Assembly: GCF_000197735.1 (NCBI RefSeq)
Contig: NC_014550.1
Span: 3,596,001 to 3,660,000, forward strand
Reading direction: 5' to 3'
Length of the DNA: 64,000 nt
Origin: Glutamicibacter arilaitensis Re117
GTDB lineage: Bacteria > Actinomycetota > Actinomycetes > Actinomycetales > Micrococcaceae
In this document: positions 45,439 through 53,844 of the stretch, piece after piece
How positions within the stretch are numbered: position 1 is the first letter of the stretch
Layout of the letters: each line of letters opens with the position of its first letter
The notes under the pieces: generated by a model
Told to the model about the DNA's origin: nothing
Databases searched by the model: none
The model's input: the letters and a program-made list of their open reading frames with translations, nothing else
Translations under genes and position numbers: made by a program

Positions 45439-47043
45439 GTGAAAACCCTTCCCTCCCAGCTGAATCCGGAAGACTTCCAGCGCAATGCCGCAGCCCACGC
45501 ACCGCTGCTGGCCGAACTGCATGAACGCCTGGAACGCGCCGCACGCGGCGGCTCCGAGAAATCCCGCGCACGCCACGTGGAACGCGGCAAGCTGCTGCCG
45601 CGCGAACGCCTGGACCAACTGCTCGATGACGGCTCCCCCTTTCTGGAAATCGCCCCGCTGGCCGCCGAGGACATGTACGACGGAGCCAGCCCCGGCGCCG
45701 GAATGATTGCCGGCATCGGCTTGGTGCACGGCCGGCACGTGCTGGTCATCGCCAACGACGCCACCGTCAAGGGCGGCACCTACTTCCCGATGACGGTCAA
45801 GAAGCACCTGCGCGCCCAGGAAATCGCGCTGGAGAACAACCTGCCCTGCATCTACCTGGTGGACTCCGGCGGCGCGTTCCTGCCGATGCAGGACGAGGTC
45901 TTCCCGGATCGCGACCATTTCGGGCGCATCTTCTACAGCCAGGCCCAGCTTTCCGCACGCAAGATCCCCCAGCTGGCCGCGGTCATGGGCTCCTGCACCG
46001 CGGGAGGGGCGTATGTCCCGGCGATGAGCGACGAGACGGTGATCGTGCGCAACCAGGGCACCATCTTCTTGGGCGGCCCGCCGCTGGTGAAAGCCGCCAT
46101 CGGCGAGATCGTCACCGCCGAAGAGCTGGGCGGCGGCGACTTGCATGCCAAGACCTCCGGCGTGGTGGACCACCTGGCCGAAAACGACGAGCACGCGCTG
46201 ATGATCATCCGCGACATCGTCTCCACACTTCCGGCCAACCCGGCCCCGGCGTGGAACATCGAGGTCCAGGTGGCCGAGCCGCTCTACCCGGGCAGCGAAC
46301 TGGCCGGAGTGGTCCCGGTGGATGTCAATGCCCCCTACGACGTGCACGAGGTCATCGCCCGCATCGTGGACGGCAGCAAGTTCCACGAGTTCAAGGCCGA
46401 ATACGGCACCACCATGGTCACCGGCTTCGCGCATATCCACGGGCACCAGGTGGGCATCATCGCCAACAACGGGGTGCTCTTCTCCGAGTCAGCCATGAAG
46501 GGCGCGCACTTCATCGAGCTGTGCGACCAGCGCGGCATCCCGCTCATCTTCTTGCAGAACCTGGCCGGGTTCATGGTGGGCCGCGACTACGAAGCCGACG
46601 GCATCGCCAAGCACGGAGCGAAAATGGTTACCGCGGTAGCCACCGCACGGGTGCCCAAGCTGACCGTGATCATCGGCGGCTCCTTCGGGGCTGGCAACTA
46701 TTCGATGTGCGGCCGGGCCTACTCTCCTCGCTTCTTGTGGATGTGGCCGGCTGCGCGCATTTCGGTGATGGGCGGCAATCAGGCCTCCTCGGTGCTCTCC
46801 ACCATCAAGCGCGATGGCATCGAAGCGGCCGGCGGCAGCTGGAGCGCCGAGGAAGAAGAAACGTTCAAGGCGCCAATCCGCGAGCAGTACGAAACCCAGG
46901 GCAACCCGTACTATTCCACCGCCAGGCTCTGGGATGACGGGGTCATCGACCCGGCCGATACCCGCCGGGTGCTCGGCCTGGCCCTGGATGTCTGTGCCCG
47001 CCAACCACTGCCGGAGACCCAATTCGGCCTGTTCCGGATGTAG
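45439..47043 (+). CDS. Acyl-CoA carboxylase carboxyltransferase, methylcrotonyl-CoA type
   Basis: A 534-aa biotin-dependent carboxyltransferase. Marks: [52 protein letters not shown], and the C-terminal domain [20 protein letters not shown]. These blocks and the length match MCC beta/AccD1, which carboxylates 3-methylcrotonyl-CoA in leucine breakdown. GTG 45439 is preceded by AAGGACTGACGTC. It pairs with the biotin carboxylase encoded 12 bases downstream. Confidence 0.93.
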   Translation: MKTLPSQLNPEDFQRNAAAHAPLLAELHERLERAARGGSEKSRARHVERGKLLPRERLDQLLDDGSPFLEIAPLAAEDMYDGASPGAGMIAGIGLVHGRHVLVIANDATVKGGTYFPMTVKKHLRAQEIALENNLPCIYLVDSGGAFLPMQDEVFPDRDHFGRIFYSQAQLSARKIPQLAAVMGSCTAGGAYVPAMSDETVIVRNQGTIFLGGPPLVKAAIGEIVTAEELGGGDLHAKTSGVVDHLAENDEHALMIIRDIVSTLPANPAPAWNIEVQVAEPLYPGSELAGVVPVDVNAPYDVHEVIARIVDGSKFHEFKAEYGTTMVTGFAHIHGHQVGIIANNGVLFSESAMKGAHFIELCDQRGIPLIFLQNLAGFMVGRDYEADGIAKHGAKMVTAVATARVPKLTVIIGGSFGAGNYSMCGRAYSPRFLWMWPAARISVMGGNQASSVLSTIKRDGIEAAGGSWSAEEEETFKAPIREQYETQGNPYYSTARLWDDGVIDPADTRRVLGLALDVCARQPLPETQFGLFRM

Positions 47044-47055
47044 CGCGAGGAAATC

Positions 47056-49116
47056 ATGATGAAGACGAAACTTTTTGATACGGTCCTGATCGCCAACCGC
47101 GGTGAAATCGCGGTGCGCATCATCCGCACCCTGCGCGCCCTGGGCATTGAATCGGTCGCGGTCTACTCCGATGCCGATGCCCAAGCACTGCACGTAACCG
47201 AGGCGGACTATGCGGTGCGCCTGGGACCCGCCCCGGCCAATGAAAGCTACCTGGATATCGACGCGGTGATCTCCGCCTGCAGGCAGTCCGGCGCCCAAGC
47301 GGTGCACCCGGGCTATGGTTTCCTTTCCGAGAACGTGGACTTCGCCCGGGCCTTGGAAGCTGCCGGCATTACCTTCATTGGACCGCCGGTGAACTCCATC
47401 AACCTCATGGGCGACAAGATCCGTTCCAAGAACCATGTGGTGGCCCACCAGGTGCCGGTAGTTCCAGGCATCGCCGAGCCCGGGCTGAGCGATGAGCAGC
47501 TGCTGGCCGCAGCCGCGGATATCGGCTATCCGCTGCTGATCAAGCCCTCAGCCGGAGGCGGCGGCAAGGGCATGTTCGCGGTGGAATCCGCCGACCAGCT
47601 GCCCGAGGCCCTGGCCAGTGCCCGGCGTACCGCCGCCAACGCCTTTGGCGATGACACCCTGTTCCTCGAACGCCTGGTACGCAACCCGCGCCATATCGAG
47701 GTGCAGGTCCTGGCCGACGCGCAGGGGAACACCGTGCACCTGGGCGAACGCGAATGCTCGTTGCAGCGCCGCCACCAGAAAGTCATCGAAGAAGCCCCCG
47801 CACCGCTATTCGAGAATCTGGAGCACGGTGCGGCGATCCGCGAGCGCATCGGCGCTGCTGCCGTAGCAGCAGCCCAGTCGGTGGGCTATGTCGGGGCCGG
47901 AACCGTCGAGTTCCTGGTCAGCGATGAGAACCCCGACGAGTTCTTCTTCATGGAAATGAATACCCGCCTGCAGGTGGAGCACCCGGTCACCGAAGAGGTC
48001 ATCCGGGTCAACGGAGCCAAACTGGATCTGGTCGACTGGCAGGTGCGCATCGCCGCCGGGCAGCCACTGGACTTCACCCAGGACCAGATCACGCTCGAAG
48101 GCCACGCCATCGAGGCCCGGCTCTACGCCGAAGACCCGTCCTCCGGCTTCCTGCCTTCGGTGGGCACCGTGCTGCGCGTGAGCGAGCCGGAGAACGTCCG
48201 CGTGGATTCCTCGCTGCGCGACGGCCTGGAGATCAGCGCCCACTACGACCCGATGCTCTCCAAGCTCATCGCCTGGGGCCCGGACCGCACCGAGGCGCTG
48301 GCCCGGCTGGATAAGGCCCTGGCCGGCACCGTGGTGCTGGGCGTGCTGACCAACAGCGAATACCTGCGGCTGCTGCTGGCCGACGAGGATGTGGCCGCCG
48401 GGCGTCTGGACACCAACCTGATCGAGCGGAAGCTGGACCAGTTCGCCTTCCGCCAGATCAGCGAGCGCGAACTGGCACTGGCAGCTCACCTTGAGGACCA
48501 GCGGATTCCTGCGGCGAAAACGCCCTGGGGCCTGCGCGATGGCTGGCGGGCCCAGCAGCGCCGGGCCAGCATCCAGCACTTCGACGCCGCGGCGGCCGAA
48601 GGCAAGACCGCGCTGCTCAGGGATCCGGATGCGAGCCGGGTGCACGTGGGCGCCGAAGAATTCACCGTGGGCCAGGAACCGGATGGAATCCTGTCCGTTA
48701 ACGGCCAGCGCACAGCACTCCAGCACGCCTTCGCCGAAGACGGCACGCTGTGGCTGTGCGAGGACGGGTGGACCGCCGCGGTGCGCAAGCTTTCCCGCGA
48801 AGAAGTCCTCGAACGCCACCTGGCCACCCTCGCCATCGAGTCCGGGACCTTCTCCCCGCACGTCGAATCCCCCATGCCCGGCACCGTGATCAGCGTGCAG
48901 GTTGCCGATGGCGATGAGGTCGCCGCCGGCCAGCTGCTGCTGAGCATCGAGGCGATGAAGATGGAGCACCAGCTCCTCTCCCCTGCCGATGGCATCGTGC
49001 GCATGACCGGCCTGAAGCCCGGGGATCTGGTCAAGGCCAAGCAGGTCGTGGCCACCGTGGAAGCCACCGGGACAACCAAGCCAACCGAAGCACAGCAGCA
49101 GGAGCAGGACGCATGA
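47056..49116 (+). CDS. Acyl-CoA carboxylase biotin carboxylase/biotin carrier subunit
   Basis: A 686-aa protein: biotin carboxylase N-terminus (FDTVLIANRGEIAVRIIRTL), ATP-grasp core (GGGGKGMF, FFMEMNTRLQVEHPVTE), C-terminal BC domain, a variable linker and a biotinyl domain with SIEAMKMEH (Lys about 635 is biotinylated). Length and layout match AccA1/MCC alpha. It carboxylates its biotin with bicarbonate and ATP for the partner encoded upstream. AGGAAATC precedes the ATG; ATGA overlap with the next gene. Confidence 0.95.
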   Translation: MMKTKLFDTVLIANRGEIAVRIIRTLRALGIESVAVYSDADAQALHVTEADYAVRLGPAPANESYLDIDAVISACRQSGAQAVHPGYGFLSENVDFARALEAAGITFIGPPVNSINLMGDKIRSKNHVVAHQVPVVPGIAEPGLSDEQLLAAAADIGYPLLIKPSAGGGGKGMFAVESADQLPEALASARRTAANAFGDDTLFLERLVRNPRHIEVQVLADAQGNTVHLGERECSLQRRHQKVIEEAPAPLFENLEHGAAIRERIGAAAVAAAQSVGYVGAGTVEFLVSDENPDEFFFMEMNTRLQVEHPVTEEVIRVNGAKLDLVDWQVRIAAGQPLDFTQDQITLEGHAIEARLYAEDPSSGFLPSVGTVLRVSEPENVRVDSSLRDGLEISAHYDPMLSKLIAWGPDRTEALARLDKALAGTVVLGVLTNSEYLRLLLADEDVAAGRLDTNLIERKLDQFAFRQISERELALAAHLEDQRIPAAKTPWGLRDGWRAQQRRASIQHFDAAAAEGKTALLRDPDASRVHVGAEEFTVGQEPDGILSVNGQRTALQHAFAEDGTLWLCEDGWTAAVRKLSREEVLERHLATLAIESGTFSPHVESPMPGTVISVQVADGDEVAAGQLLLSIEAMKMEHQLLSPADGIVRMTGLKPGDLVKAKQVVATVEATGTTKPTEAQQQEQDA

Positions 49117-49637
49117 GCGAGAAAACCCCTACCCGCGTCGAGCAGCGCGGCCTCTACTTCGACGAGCTGCAGCTCGGGGCCACCTACGTGCACAAGCCCG
49201 GGCGCACCCTGACCGAGGCGGACAACGTCGCGTTCACGACGATGACCATGAACAACCAGGGCCTGCACCTGGATGCCGCGTGGGCTTCCACCCAGCCCTT
49301 CGGCAAGCCGCTGGTCAATTCGCTGCTGACCCTGAGCACCATGATCGGCCAGTCGGTGGGCCAGCTGACCGAAGGCACCATCGTGGGGCAGCTGGGCATC
49401 AATGACGTGCGCTTCCCGCACCCGATGTTCCACGGCGATACCCTCTACACCGAAACCGAGATCACCGCGCTGCGCGAATCCAAGTCCCGCCCCGGGCAGG
49501 GCCTGGCGTCCATGACCCACACCGGCCGCAACCAGAACGGCGACATCGTGGCCACCGCCACCCGAACCTGCCTGATGTGGACCCAGCAGGCGCACCTGGA
49601 TTCGCTGGAAGCCAAGGGGGAAAGCTCCAATGGCTAG
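49113..49637 (+). CDS. MaoC family hydratase/dehydratase
   Basis: A 174-aa hot-dog-fold protein: FDELQLGATYVHKPGRTLTEADN, the hydratase segment MNNQGLHLDAAWA (Asp/His type catalytic pattern), VNSLLTLSTMIGQSVG, and DVRFPHPMFHGDTLY. It matches the MaoC-like genes found beside accA1/accD1 and citE-like genes in actinobacteria. Likely adds water to an enoyl-CoA of branched or dicarboxylic type. Overlaps both neighbours. Confidence 0.9.
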   Translation: MSEKTPTRVEQRGLYFDELQLGATYVHKPGRTLTEADNVAFTTMTMNNQGLHLDAAWASTQPFGKPLVNSLLTLSTMIGQSVGQLTEGTIVGQLGINDVRFPHPMFHGDTLYTETEITALRESKSRPGQGLASMTHTGRNQNGDIVATATRTCLMWTQQAHLDSLEAKGESSNG

Positions 49638-50430
49638 CTTCCTGATGGGTCCTTCCCTGCTGTTCTGCCCGGCCGACCGGCCCGAGCGCTATGCCAAGGC
49701 GGCGCAGCGTGCCGATGCGGTCATCATCGATCTGGAAGACGCGGTGGCTGCCGGGAGCAAGGAAGCCGCCCGCCGCGCCTTACTGGATACGCCGCTGGAT
49801 CCCGCGCGGGTCATCGTGCGCGTGAACCCGGTCGATAGCGAGCACTTCGCCAAGGACCTGGAAGCGCTGGGGCAGACGGCCTATCGCACCGTGATGCTGC
49901 CCAAGTGCGAGTCGGCGGCGCAGCCGGCTGCGCTGGCAGGCTACGACGTCCTGGCGCTGTGCGAAACCGCCAAGGGCATCACCAATGCCTCGGACATTGC
50001 CGGGGCGCAGAATGTTGTCGCGCTGATGTGGGGCGCCGAGGATTTGATCGCCTCGCTCGGCGGCACATCCTCGCGCGGCCAGGATGGCAGCTACCGCGAG
50101 GTGGCACGGTTCGCGCGGTCGCAGGTGCTGCTGAATGCGGTGGCCAACGGCAAGGCCGCAGTTGATTCCGTGTACCTCGATATCCCTGATCTGGAAGGCC
50201 TGGGCGAAGAGTCCCGCGATGCCAAGGCATCGGGATTCGCCGCGAAGGCGTCAATTCACCCGAACCAGATGCCGGTCATTCGCGAGGCGTTCGCACCGAC
50301 CGAAGCAGAACGGGAACGCGCACGGCGGATCCTTGAAGCCGCAGAGGCAAATCCGGGAGTTTTCGCTTTCGAGGGGCAGATGGTCGATGAGCCGCTGCTG
50401 CGCCAGGCCCGGGCCACCTTGGGCAAATAA
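49630..50430 (+). CDS. CitE-like CoA-ester lyase (HpcH/HpaI aldolase family)
   Basis: A 266-aa TIM-barrel protein: SLLFCPADRPERYAKAAQRADAVIIDLEDAV, IVRVNPVDSEHFAKDL, TVMLPKCESA, LCETAKGI (metal Glu), MWGAEDLIASLGG (Asp) and KASIHPNQMPVI. In M. tuberculosis the gene at this place (Rv2498c) acts on (S)-citramalyl-CoA and links to itaconate and leucine breakdown; the same may hold here. Unlike that locus, no acyl-CoA dehydrogenase gene is present in this operon. Last gene of the operon. Confidence 0.9.
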   Translation: MASFLMGPSLLFCPADRPERYAKAAQRADAVIIDLEDAVAAGSKEAARRALLDTPLDPARVIVRVNPVDSEHFAKDLEALGQTAYRTVMLPKCESAAQPAALAGYDVLALCETAKGITNASDIAGAQNVVALMWGAEDLIASLGGTSSRGQDGSYREVARFARSQVLLNAVANGKAAVDSVYLDIPDLEGLGEESRDAKASGFAAKASIHPNQMPVIREAFAPTEAERERARRILEAAEANPGVFAFEGQMVDEPLLRQARATLGK

Positions 50431-50496
50431 GCTGTTTCCCGCCATGGGCTAAAGTGTGCAGCAATTACAGCCGACAGCTGGCCAACGGAGGTTCAC

Positions 50497-51000
50497 ATGC
50501 CTGTCGTGAAGAAACCCGGAGCCGATACCCTGGTGTATTTCTGGTTTGCGGTTGGACTGGCCGTGCTCGGCATGGTCATCCAGCAGATCGGCGCCATCAT
50601 GATGCTCAAGGGCGCGCTGGAGCTGAACATCCTGGAAGTGACCACGCTTCACCTGGTCGCCTGGGGCTGCTACACCGGAGCCCTCATCTTCACCATCGTG
50701 GTCATGCACAAGGCCATTGCCATGCTGATTTACCTGGTGCATCACCATCGTCCGCTGCCGCCACGAACGGGGGCGGTGATCCGCGATGCCCCGGTAACGG
50801 CCCAGACCCCCGATACGGCCACTGCCGGGCAGACACCCGGTGCGGCAAAGGCCATGGAAGATCCACTGGGCAAGGAAGAGCCGCCCTCCGGGGCCAAGCT
50901 AAAAACCTTTCCGCGGCAGGCGCTGGGTGCAGTGCAACCACAGGATCAGCAACAGGGCGCCAAGCACCAAAACACCCGAAACGGCAAAGACCTCGCGTAG
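50497..51000 (+). CDS. Two-helix membrane protein with variable tail, running into convergent gene
   Basis: 167 aa. Two membrane helices (about 12-34 and 52-82) and a polar, Pro/Thr-rich tail. AACGGAGGTTCAC gives a strong ribosome-binding site. No family recognised. The last 34 codons lie opposite the 3' end of an MFS remnant and look like antisense, so the natural end may have been lost when the neighbouring DNA was rearranged. Confidence 0.6.
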   Translation: MPVVKKPGADTLVYFWFAVGLAVLGMVIQQIGAIMMLKGALELNILEVTTLHLVAWGCYTGALIFTIVVMHKAIAMLIYLVHHHRPLPPRTGAVIRDAPVTAQTPDTATAGQTPGAAKAMEDPLGKEEPPSGAKLKTFPRQALGAVQPQDQQQGAKHQNTRNGKDLA

Positions 51001-51470
51001 CGAGTAAGCGGAGGCAACCAGGCCCAAGACCCATGCGCCCACGGCGGTGCTCACATCCAAAGCGAAGAAGTACGTGGCGCTGGCCCTGCCGCGGGCTTCC
51101 GGTTTAGCGCTGAGTACCGAAATTGAATTCATCGCCGGGCTGACCACGCCAGCGCCGAGGCCAAAGCAGGCCCCGGCGATAATGAGCATGGCCATGGAGG
51201 CCGAAAAGTAGATCAGCGCCATCGAGCCGGCCGAGAACAGCACGCCGAAGCACACGATCGCAGTCAGCGACATACGACGGCGCAACCACCCCATGAGCAA
51301 ACGGGAGATCGCCAACGCAACACCGCTGGCGACGAAGAATATCCCCACGTTGCCCAGCCCTTGCTGTTGCCCATAAGCGGCCAAGAAGGTGTTCACGCAG
51401 GTCGTGCCGAACATGAAGCACAACGTGACGGTGGCAGGACGCCAGGCACAGTTCTTGCGGAACTCACTAG
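50899..51470 (-). pseudogene. MFS transporter, C-terminal half (split gene)
   Basis: About 190 codons match helices 7-12 of an MFS transporter: TVTLCFMFGTTCVNTFLAAYG, ISRLLMGWLRRRMSL (motif between helices 8 and 9), CFGLGAGVVSPAMNSIS, and a final LPRKGF. The frame upstream fades at 51471 and meets unrelated sequence with stops. The N-terminal half of what looks like the same gene is at 53416-53764, same strand, so about 1.9 kb of DNA was inserted. Confidence 0.8.
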
Positions 51471-52055
51471 TCAGCTCTCGAGACTCTCCAGCATAGGGCC
51501 CGAGCAGGACATTTCACCCTGGAACCTCATGCGGCCAATCCGAAGCAAGTATGTGAGCTGCTGGCCAAGATCAGCCAGTGGCTTCCCTGGATGAACGCGA
51601 CCTAAGGGGCCGGGCAGATCACGAACATGATCCCCGTCTTCTAGTTCCAGCACCCAAACGTCGTCGCCTACGTGGTCGGGTTATATACGTCGCGGACGGC
51701 CGCGAACTATCGGAGTGAGAACCCGAATAGCGATCTGGTTTATTGAAACCTGCGCTACCTGCCCGATGTCCTCGATATCGTCAGCGCGCCAGCTGATAAA
51801 GGCGGGATGACCGGCTGCCGGCGCGAGCACTGCGCCCTCGGAACGGACTGATCCAGCCCCCGAGGCTCGCAAGGATGAGTTCACGCAGTGGCCGGCCGCC
51901 TCGTACCCAATCAAAAACAGTCGAAATAAACACCTGCGAACCCACTGGACCCAACGATCAATCTGCGCTCTAAAGCTTGGCCCGCGCATGAAATCGCCAC
52001 ATAAGACAATTATTTTAAATCCGCGACTACTTGCATATATGCAAGTAGTCGGCAA
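51471..52055 (-). pseudogene. Decayed open frame inside the inserted segment
   Basis: One frame with a single internal TAA (51681-51683). The C-terminal part VWVLELEDGDHVRDLPGPLG and PGKPLADLGQQLTYLLRIGR reads like real protein; the N-terminal part includes WRADDIEDIGQVAQVSINQI. No start or family recognised. Likely a gene remnant carried with, or left by, the insertion. Confidence 0.3.
52025..52050. promoter_or_regulatory. Perfect 26-bp palindrome, candidate operator
   Basis: Two perfect half sites GACTACTTGCATA / TATGCAAGTAGTC without spacer, 44 bases before the membrane-protein/regulator pair. Its symmetry and place suggest the binding site of the winged-helix regulator encoded in the same operon. 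No T-run follows, so it is not a terminator. Confidence 0.6.
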
Positions 52056-52093
52056 GAATCTCTACATGCGACTCAAACGAGAGGTTGTCGATC

Positions 52094-52492
52094 ATGGATG
52101 ACAAAAACGGGTCATTCGAAATTCCGCACCCACCACGGAGAGTAATCAACGCCACGGACTGGCTGTTTCTCCTTGCGACACCAGTAATGATGTACTTCGG
52201 TGGAGTAGCGGCTGCGACAGGGAATGCGAGCGGCTTGGTCCTAGTAGGTTTCGCGGGGTTGGCATTAATTACGCTCCGCACAGTTCGAGTTGGCCGGCGG
52301 AACGAACCGCGCGTACCACGATGGTCAGGCCCAGGATCGATCTTTGTCGCCGTGTTTAGTTTCGTCTGGTCATGGAGCCTTTTCCAGTCTCCGCTATCGA
52401 AGGTTCCAGAACAGCTAATATGGCCGATTTTGCCAGTAGCACTCTACGGGATTCTCATACTGGTGATGTTTGCGCCGCGACGGGTGCGGTAA
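52094..52492 (+). CDS. Small multi-helix membrane protein in regulator operon
   Basis: A 132-aa protein with about four helices (residues 20-38, 44-62, 78-96, 102-125) and a basic end RRVR. No named family recognised. GAGAGG precedes ATG 52094 by 9 bases. The winged-helix gene starts 5 bases after its stop. Such membrane protein/regulator pairs often sense or resist a membrane-active agent, which is speculation here. Confidence 0.6.
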   Translation: MDDKNGSFEIPHPPRRVINATDWLFLLATPVMMYFGGVAAATGNASGLVLVGFAGLALITLRTVRVGRRNEPRVPRWSGPGSIFVAVFSFVWSWSLFQSPLSKVPEQLIWPILPVALYGILILVMFAPRRVR

Positions 52493-52497
52493 GCGTC

Positions 52498-52782
52498 ATG
52501 GAGCTGCAACGTGCACTTTTCTCACCCCCTCGATTCAAGACCTTGGGATTCTTGGTGCAGGTAGAGGAGTCAGATTACCCCTCGATTCAAGAATTTACAG
52601 GTCTGTCCATTTCGGATATATCGCGTGCAGTTGGCTTTTTAGATGAGCACGATTTAGTGCATGTGAGCAAGGAGCGGAACGGCCGCTACCCTGTAACCGT
52701 GGTCAGCGCCTCTGAAGCCGGTAGGGCAGAGTTTCGACTACTCCTCAAAGACCTCAAGAAATATGGGCCAGGCTTGGAATAA
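52498..52782 (+). CDS. Winged-helix transcriptional regulator (HTH_34/MarR-like)
   Basis: A 94-aa single-domain DNA-binding protein: LFSPPRFKTLGFLVQV, EFTGLSISDISRAVGFLDEHDLV (recognition helix) and RNGRYPVTVVSASEAGRAEF (wing). This is the compact HTH_34 type that binds palindromes as a dimer. The 26-bp palindrome 450 bases upstream, before the operon, is the likely site. Base composition here is lower in GC than around it, in line with transfer. Confidence 0.75.
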   Translation: MELQRALFSPPRFKTLGFLVQVEESDYPSIQEFTGLSISDISRAVGFLDEHDLVHVSKERNGRYPVTVVSASEAGRAEFRLLLKDLKKYGPGLE

Positions 52783-52820
52783 GCGAGCCTGACCCAACAT
52801 ACTATTTTCTCCCTATTGCG

Positions 52821-53189
52821 CTAAGCGCGCGTGCATAGGATGGCCGTGACTGCGAGTCCGCAAACCACGCCAGCGATACCGCCACCGACGCCTGCTTTGA
52901 TCAGACGTAGCATGATGTTTCGGGCCAGCTCATAGAACTCTTTTTTCCTAACAAGCTCGGCGTATATCCCGCCGTTCATTCCACCAATCAGCCCGAGCAT
53001 GTTCTTGCCAACGATGCAATTGGCAAAGGCCTGTCCGGACGCTGCTGGTTGAGCAATGCCAAGTGCTCCCTTCCCGGCAACACCTTGCTCTATTACTGAT
53101 AGCTGGTTGATCACTTTGGAAGCTTCTGCATCTCCAAGGATGGAGCGTGGTTTGCCACTATCAACCGACACGACTCCAGAGTCGTTCAA
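52821..53189 (-). CDS. Small protein with Gly-rich hydrophobic C-terminus, bacteriocin-like layout
   Basis: 122 aa. The N-terminal half is polar (DSGKPRSILGDAEASKVINQLSVIEQG written in part: SKVINQLSVIEQG), followed by GMNGGIYAELVRKKEF and a Gly/Ala/Val-rich helix KAGVGGGIAGVVCGLAVTAIL. GGAGG lies 8 bases before TTG 53189. The layout recalls hydrophobic bacteriocin precursors or small membrane toxins, but I see no known family. It is convergent with the membrane protein/regulator pair inside the inserted segment. Confidence 0.5.
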   Translation of the reverse strand: MNDSGVVSVDSGKPRSILGDAEASKVINQLSVIEQGVAGKGALGIAQPAASGQAFANCIVGKNMLGLIGGMNGGIYAELVRKKEFYELARNIMLRLIKAGVGGGIAGVVCGLAVTAILCTRA

Positions 53190-53415
53190 AATGACTGCCT
53201 CCGTAAAGACGGACTCAAGGGTGGCGGCAAGTTCGTGGCTCTAACTATTCTCCAGAGGCAGGGGGAAGGTGCCGTCAGCGATGATCCTCGGGGCCAGATC
53301 GGAACCGCGCGAGGAAATTTCCTTAATACGCTTAGGAAAAAGTAATCCTTTGAATTGGTGGATGATGATTAGATACCACTATTTTCCCAGTTCAGATGAC
53401 CTTTTCGTCTTTTCA

Positions 53416-53764
53416 AGCTGAAGCCAGCGCCTTGCAATGCGCGCAGAGCCAAGAAGTGCCGCACCGGCAAGGACAGCAGATGCAGGCCGGTGCCAATCGT
53501 AAAGAAGCTGGCACCGAGCAGCATGGCCATCCAACGCCCCTTGGCATCAACCAGCCAGCCGGCCAGCGGGCGGGACAGCGCCGCGGTTGCAAAGTACAAG
53601 GTGGAGGTCAAGCCAACTTCGGCGGGTGACAGGCCAAGGTCAAAGGCGTACAGCGGGACCAGGGCCACCAGCATCATGGTGGCTACGCGCAGGCTCGCAT
53701 TCGAGAGCATCAGCGCGAAAAAGGTCCGGCTATACAAAGTTCTCCAAGGGTGTGAGGCCAACAA
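53416..53764 (-). pseudogene. MFS transporter, N-terminal part (split gene)
   Basis: About 116 residues match helices 1-4 of an MFS transporter: FFALMLSNASLRVATMMLVALVPLYAF (in part: RVATMMLVALVPLYAFDLG), motif-A-like GWLVDAKGRWMAML and RALQGAGFSL. Similarity stops there; what follows (KRRKGHLNW, then stop) is foreign. The C-terminal half is at 50899-51470. Start TTG 53764 by similarity of position only. Confidence 0.78.
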
Positions 53765-53844
53765 TTATTCTATGCGCGTCACGAACTTCACGTTCCCTTG
53801 ATGCCAGTGCCATGCTCTTAGCATCATCAAGAAGGAGCGTGCGA

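Noticed and set aside
53240-53400. Minus-strand frame with KEISSRGSDLAPRIIADG and LPLENS at its end
   Set aside because: Could be the tail of a lost gene in the inserted DNA, but no start, no family and mixed frames; too weak to list.
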